64,000 nucleotides of DNA, taken from Flavobacterium taihuense (lineage in GTDB: Bacteria > Bacteroidota > Bacteroidia > Flavobacteriales > Flavobacteriaceae). Position 1 is the first letter of the stretch. Each line of letters begins with the position of its first letter. The position numbers and the translations under genes are program-made. This document shows positions 61,539 through 64,000 of this stretch, one piece after another. The DNA is taken from NCBI RefSeq assembly GCF_019351435.1, contig NZ_JAHWYN010000002.1, forward strand, positions 310,001 through 374,000. The letters are read 5' to 3'. The notes under the pieces were generated by a model that had not been told where the DNA came from, made no database searches, and saw only the letters and a program-made list of their open reading frames with translations.

Positions 61539-63755
61539 ATGAAAATTTCAATTCAATTTATTGGCTTTAAAAAAGTCAGAACGAAAACGGCTCAATTCTC
61601 AAAACGTTTTCTATTTTCTATTTTCTTTACTTTAACATCTTTTCTCTCTTTTTCTCAAGTAAAAGACACTACAAAGATTAATCAACTCGATGAAGTATTG
61701 GTTTCGGCCATACGTGTAACCACAAAAACGCCAGTTACGTTCAGTAATTTGGATAAAAAAGACATCAAGACACGAAATTTAGGTCAAGACATTCCTATTT
61801 TAATGAATTATTTGCCTTCAGTAGTAACAACTTCGGATGCTGGGAATGGTGTTGGTTATACCGGTATTCGTGTGCGTGGTAGTGATGCTACCCGCGTGAA
61901 TGTAACTATCAATGGAATTCCGTACAATGATGCTGAAAGTCAAGGGACATATTGGGTAAACATGCCTGATTTTGCCTCTTCGGTTCAGAGTTTGCAATTG
62001 CAACGTGGAGTAGGGACTTCTACAAATGGGGCTGCAGCTTTTGGGGCTAGTTTGAATATGTTGACCGATTCCTATTCAGATAAGGCTCAGGGTGAAATTT
62101 CCAGTTCCTATGGAAGTTTTAATACATTTAAAAATACCGTAAAATTCAGCACCGGTTTGATGAATGATCATTTTGAAATTGCAGGTCGTTTGTCTGTTTT
62201 GAAATCGGATGGATATATTGACCGTGCGAGTTCTGATTTGAAATCGTATTTCTTGCAAGGAACTTATGTTGGGAAAACAACCTTAATCAAAGCTCTTGCT
62301 TTTGGTGGAACCGAAAAAACATATCAATCTTGGTTTGGTGTTGATGCGGTAACTTTGGAAAGCGACAGAACTTTTAATGCAGCCGGAATGTTTACAGATG
62401 AGTTTGGCAACATTCGTTTTTATGACAATCAAACCGATAATTACCAACAAGACCATTATCAATTGCATTGGAGTGAAAAGATTTCAGAAAACTGGAGCAC
62501 AAACTTAGCATTTCATTATACCAAAGGGAATGGATATTATGAAGAATATCAAGAAGACCAAGATTTTGCTGAATATGGTTTAACACCAATTATAGCAGCG
62601 CCTACTGTAAACACGACTGATCTTGTGCGTCAAAAATGGTTGGATAATGATTTTTACGGAACTACTTTCTCAGCCAATTATAAAAAAGAAAATTGGGATG
62701 TTATTCTCGGTGGTGGATGGAATAAATATGAAGGAGACCATTTTGGAAAAGTTATTTGGGCAAGATATGCTTCGACAAGCGAGTTGGGAGACCATTATTA
62801 TGATGATTTCTCGACGAAAACAGATGGTAATGTTTTTGCAAAAGCAAATTATAAAGTAGCTGATAAATGGAGTTTGTTCGGGGATCTGCAATTGCGAAAT
62901 GTGACTTATAAAGCGAATTCAACAGAAACAGGTTTGGTTGATGATAATTTTAATTTCTTTAATCCGAAAGCGGGAGTGACTTATCAATGGAATGAAATCA
63001 ATAGTTTGTATTTTTCATATGCGAGAGCCAATAGAGAACCTAATAGAACAGATTATGAAAATGGAAGTCCAAAACCTGAAAAGCTAAATGATTTTGAATT
63101 GGGCTGGCGTTATCTTTCGGATAAAATAAAGTTGAATGCCAATGCGTATTATATGAAATACCAAGACCAATTGGTTTTGACTGGAGAGTTGAATGATGTG
63201 GGTGCGCCAATAAGAGCCAATAGCGGTGATAGTTACAGACTTGGTTTGGAATTGGATGCAACTTTTCAGCTTTCGGAAAAATGGGTGTTACAACCGAATG
63301 TGACTTTGAGCCAAAACAAAAACAAAGATTTTTATTTTACAAGAGACGGCGTTTTGCAAAATTTGGGAAACACCAATATTGCTTATTCACCTGATGTTGT
63401 GGCTGGAAATCGTTTAGGATTTACACCTATTAAAGATTTTCAAATATCCTTGTATTCCAAGTTTGTTGGGGAACAGTATATGGCAAACATCGATTCGGAA
63501 GGGTCAAAACTGGATAGTTATTTTGTAAATGACTTGAATGTGTCTTATGAGTTTAAGCCAAAAAGTATATTTAAGTCTATTCTGGTTTCGGCTTTGATTA
63601 ACAATATTTTTGATTTGAAGTATGTGAGTAATGGTTATTTCTATACTTATGATGATGATTACAGCAATCCGCCAGCAATTACAACAATTGAAGGAGCTGG
63701 ATATTATCCTCAAGCGGGGGTTAATTTCTTGATTGGACTGAGCTTGAAGTTTTAG
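61539..63755 (+). CDS. TonB-dependent outer-membrane receptor, thiamine uptake (TPP-regulated)
   Basis: 738 residues. Long signal region (about 1-40, ending FLSFSQ), TonB box-like LDEVLVSAIRVTT (about 49-61), plug domain (to about 180) with VGYTGIRVRGSDATRVNVTINGIPYND split over about 105-131, then a 22-strand barrel ending in GLSLKF with terminal Phe. Control by the TPP riboswitch 105 bp upstream identifies thiamine or a thiamine precursor as the likely ligand, as in other Bacteroidota where TPP-riboswitch TonB receptors pair with PnuT. No SusD partner is adjacent. A family A repeat follows. Confidence 0.93.
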   Translation: MKISIQFIGFKKVRTKTAQFSKRFLFSIFFTLTSFLSFSQVKDTTKINQLDEVLVSAIRVTTKTPVTFSNLDKKDIKTRNLGQDIPILMNYLPSVVTTSDAGNGVGYTGIRVRGSDATRVNVTINGIPYNDAESQGTYWVNMPDFASSVQSLQLQRGVGTSTNGAAAFGASLNMLTDSYSDKAQGEISSSYGSFNTFKNTVKFSTGLMNDHFEIAGRLSVLKSDGYIDRASSDLKSYFLQGTYVGKTTLIKALAFGGTEKTYQSWFGVDAVTLESDRTFNAAGMFTDEFGNIRFYDNQTDNYQQDHYQLHWSEKISENWSTNLAFHYTKGNGYYEEYQEDQDFAEYGLTPIIAAPTVNTTDLVRQKWLDNDFYGTTFSANYKKENWDVILGGGWNKYEGDHFGKVIWARYASTSELGDHYYDDFSTKTDGNVFAKANYKVADKWSLFGDLQLRNVTYKANSTETGLVDDNFNFFNPKAGVTYQWNEINSLYFSYARANREPNRTDYENGSPKPEKLNDFELGWRYLSDKIKLNANAYYMKYQDQLVLTGELNDVGAPIRANSGDSYRLGLELDATFQLSEKWVLQPNVTLSQNKNKDFYFTRDGVLQNLGNTNIAYSPDVVAGNRLGFTPIKDFQISLYSKFVGEQYMANIDSEGSKLDSYFVNDLNVSYEFKPKSIFKSILVSALINNIFDLKYVSNGYFYTYDDDYSNPPAITTIEGAGYYPQAGVNFLIGLSLKF

Positions 63756-63774
63756 GGAATAATGTCTTGGTCAC

Positions 63775-63889
63775 GCGTGAAGGATGGGAGCAAGTTACCG
63801 AAGTAACGCGGACAGCCTGACAGCATAAAGAAAAGGGAGCGACTCACCAGTACGATGAGTAGCTCCCTTTTCTTTATGGTGACACGCCC
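63775..63889 (-). repeat. Family A structured intergenic element, copy A4
   Basis: Minus orientation, the most diverged copy but fully compensated: closing helix GCGTG/CACGC, 17-bp perfect long hairpin CATAAAGAAAAGGGAGC/GCTCCCTTTTCTTTATG, loop TACTCATCGTACTGG, inner helix AGG-C-TG/CA-T-CCT (other copies GGG-C-TA/TA-T-CCC), mini-hairpin GTTAC-TTCG-GTAAC (others GCTAC/GTAGC). Confidence 0.87.
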
Positions 63890-63897
63890 AAAAAAAT

Positions 63898-64000
63898 TTA
63901 ATTATAAATGCGAATAAGGTTTTCGTTTATTACCTGTACGCGGTATTGTTTTAAAGGGTAAGGCATTCCCCCTTGACCAGTAAATAAACTATATTCTTTT
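63898..64000 (-). CDS. 3' end of a minus-strand gene cut by the window edge
   Basis: Reading from the right edge, the minus strand is open for 33 codons to a TAA at 63898; the C-terminus contains GGMPYPLKQYRVQVIN and ends IRIYN. The regular, non-repetitive composition suggests a real coding end converging on the TonB receptor gene, with the family A element between. The protein is not recognisable from this fragment. Confidence 0.5.
   Translation of the reverse strand, partial: KEYSLFTGQGGMPYPLKQYRVQVINENLIRIYN

Noticed and set aside
1-64000. tRNA, rRNA, transposase, integrase or toxin-antitoxin genes
   Set aside because: I looked through the gaps and gene list and found no convincing candidate of any of these types.

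Overview
The window is a low-GC, gene-dense stretch of chromosome that looks like Flavobacterium or a close relative (Bacteroidota, Flavobacteriia). The grounds are gliding genes gldE-gldD behind ssb and mutY, TAnnTTTG-type promoters with A-rich leaders instead of Shine-Dalgarno sites, a TPP riboswitch in front of a TonB-dependent receptor, the short basic peptide beginning MPSGKKRKRHK beside HU, SprA-like and DUF3078 envelope proteins, and signal peptides ending in AQ or in lipoboxes. I see no rRNA, tRNA, prophage, transposase or CRISPR array.

Layout. 1-10 kb: phoU, a glycosyltransferase, a secreted 11-residue-repeat protein, a 1143-residue outer-membrane protein, aspartate kinase, a GNAT enzyme, fbp and a TerB-like protein. 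10-20 kb: HupE-like protein, dCMP deaminase, S41 protease, a small membrane protein with an FAD protein, MarC, DUF3109, class Ia ribonucleotide reductase (nrdB, nrdA) and a small AAA ATPase. 20-29 kb: RDD protein, metE facing a divergent Lrp-type regulator, dGTPase, DUF3078 protein, dxs, tadA. 29-39 kb: alpha-2-macroglobulin with penicillin-binding protein 1C, then RNase G, the basic peptide and HU. 39.6-45.4 kb: mutY, two secreted proteins, ssb, gldE, gldD. 45.5-56 kb: heavy-metal-domain lipoprotein, DMT transporter, an active/inactive M16 peptidase pair, ribosomal proteins L21 and L27, a lipoprotein esterase with an outer-membrane protein, a patatin-BamA fusion, ahcY. 56.5-64 kb: phosphopantetheinyl transferase, GGGP synthase, PnuC, a NadR-like kinase fused to DUF4301, an ArfB-like rescue factor, and a TPP-riboswitch-controlled TonB receptor. 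A minus-strand gene is cut by the right edge.

Links between genes. dCMP deaminase, ribonucleotide reductase and dGTPase all act on the dNTP pool. metE and ahcY belong to the methionine/SAM cycle, and a 7-bp palindrome close to the Lrp consensus sits on the metE promoter next to the lrp-type gene. A2M and PBP1C form the conserved periplasmic defence/repair pair.

The most unusual content is between genes. Two families of structured repeats are each present four times. Family A (23586, 40701, 46935, 63775; about 115 bp) folds the same way in every copy: a closing helix, a long hairpin of variable sequence with a conserved loop, an inner helix, and a small hairpin with a UUCG-type loop. Base changes are compensated across copies in all helices, which indicates selection on a folded RNA or single-stranded DNA. 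Family B (19046, 28610, 37117, 56455; about 80 bp) is a long imperfect hairpin with a variable tip. Also notable are a 33-bp perfect inverted repeat before the TPP riboswitch, and an M16 peptidase gene whose signal peptide is encoded upstream of any canonical start codon.
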